NCBI GenBank assembly: GCA_023266455.1
Contig: JAHFQD010000094.1
Coordinates: 1 to 7,161 of the forward strand
Direction: 5' to 3'
From: Candidatus Muproteobacteria bacterium
Lineage (GTDB): Bacteria > Pseudomonadota > Gammaproteobacteria > Acidiferrobacterales > Sulfurifustaceae
DNA: 7,161 nucleotides
Every line of letters begins with the position of its first letter. Position 1 is the stretch's first letter. Below the pieces are notes generated by a model that searched no databases, was not told the origin of the DNA, and worked only from the letters and a program-made list of their open reading frames with translations. Below, in pieces: positions 6,906 to 7,161 of the stretch. Made by a program: the position numbers and the translations under genes.

Positions 6906-7161
6906 ATGAAACTCCAAATAAAATGGCTGGCGTTAGGGTTTGGTCTCTCTTACCTCTTGCTCGCCGCCGTCGTTGTCGCCGCATTCATGTTCCTCGGCCA
7001 CGATAATCGGCCGGTTTTCCGGGATCAGATATTAGCGTCGGGAAAAATAATTAAAGTCACTTCGTTCCATCTCGCATGGGGCGTTGAGCATGAAGAACGT
7101 AGAACAAGCGATGACGTTTTTGCGATGGAGTACGTTTCGTTGGTGGGTCATGCGGATCAAG
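6906..7161 (+). CDS. Unrecognised membrane-anchored protein (5' part)
   Basis: An open frame runs from ATG at 6906 to the window end, giving 85 complete codons without a stop. I do not recognise the family. The protein starts with a short positively charged stretch (MKLQIK) and a hydrophobic segment at about residues 7-31 (WLALGFGLSYLLLAAVVVAA and beyond). A polar part with FRDQILASGKIIKV follows. This looks like an N-terminal membrane anchor or uncleaved signal with the rest outside the cytoplasm. GGGA at 6893-6896 is a modest ribosome-binding site 9 bases upstream. The gene lies after a terminator and so is probably a separate unit. By eye its base composition is less GC-rich than the trp genes. 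Confidence 0.6.
   Translation, partial: MKLQIKWLALGFGLSYLLLAAVVVAAFMFLGHDNRPVFRDQILASGKIIKVTSFHLAWGVEHEERRTSDDVFAMEYVSLVGHADQ

Overview
The window reads as a chromosomal segment of a GC-rich proteobacterium, most likely a gammaproteobacterium. The reasons are gene order and gene type: trpG, trpD and a monofunctional trpC lie close together, an OsmC/YhfA-type gene follows trpC, and there is a Bcr/CflA efflux pump and a DsbB with the same cysteine spacing as the E. coli protein. I cannot place the genus. All supported genes are on the + strand. There are no RNA genes, CRISPR arrays, transposase genes or phage genes that I can see.

Layout: (1) 1-423 is the 3' part of the glutamine amidotransferase subunit of anthranilate synthase (trpG). 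(2) 424-654 is an intergenic gap filled by a palindrome-rich, MITE-like repeat with 14-bp terminal inverted repeats (450-463 and 607-620) and several internal hairpins. (3) 655-1869 is a 12-helix Bcr/CflA drug efflux transporter. (4) 1870-1985 is a short gap with a weak promoter candidate. (5) 1986-6836 is a tightly packed run of six genes: trpD, trpC, an OsmC/YhfA-like thiol protein, a DUF885 putative metallopeptidase, a VOC (glyoxalase-fold) protein and dsbB. The junctions are TAATG, ATGA, GTGA, a 14-nt overlap and a 2-nt gap, so the run looks like one translationally coupled operon. (6) 6843-6878 is a good intrinsic terminator that closes it. (7) 6906 to the window end is the start of an unrecognised protein with one N-terminal membrane segment.

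How the genes work together: TrpG supplies ammonia for anthranilate synthesis, TrpD adds the phosphoribosyl group, and TrpC closes the indole ring. These are three steps of tryptophan synthesis. The downstream genes have no known role in tryptophan synthesis. OsmC-like proteins act on peroxides through paired cysteines, DsbB reoxidises DsbA in the inner membrane, and VOC proteins often detoxify small electrophiles, so a loose redox or detoxification theme is possible but only inferred. The most notable points are the split of trpG from trpDC by a transporter plus a repeat element, and the attachment of a poorly characterised DUF885 metallopeptidase and a VOC protein to the trp operon. I do not see convincing evidence of a wholly new system.
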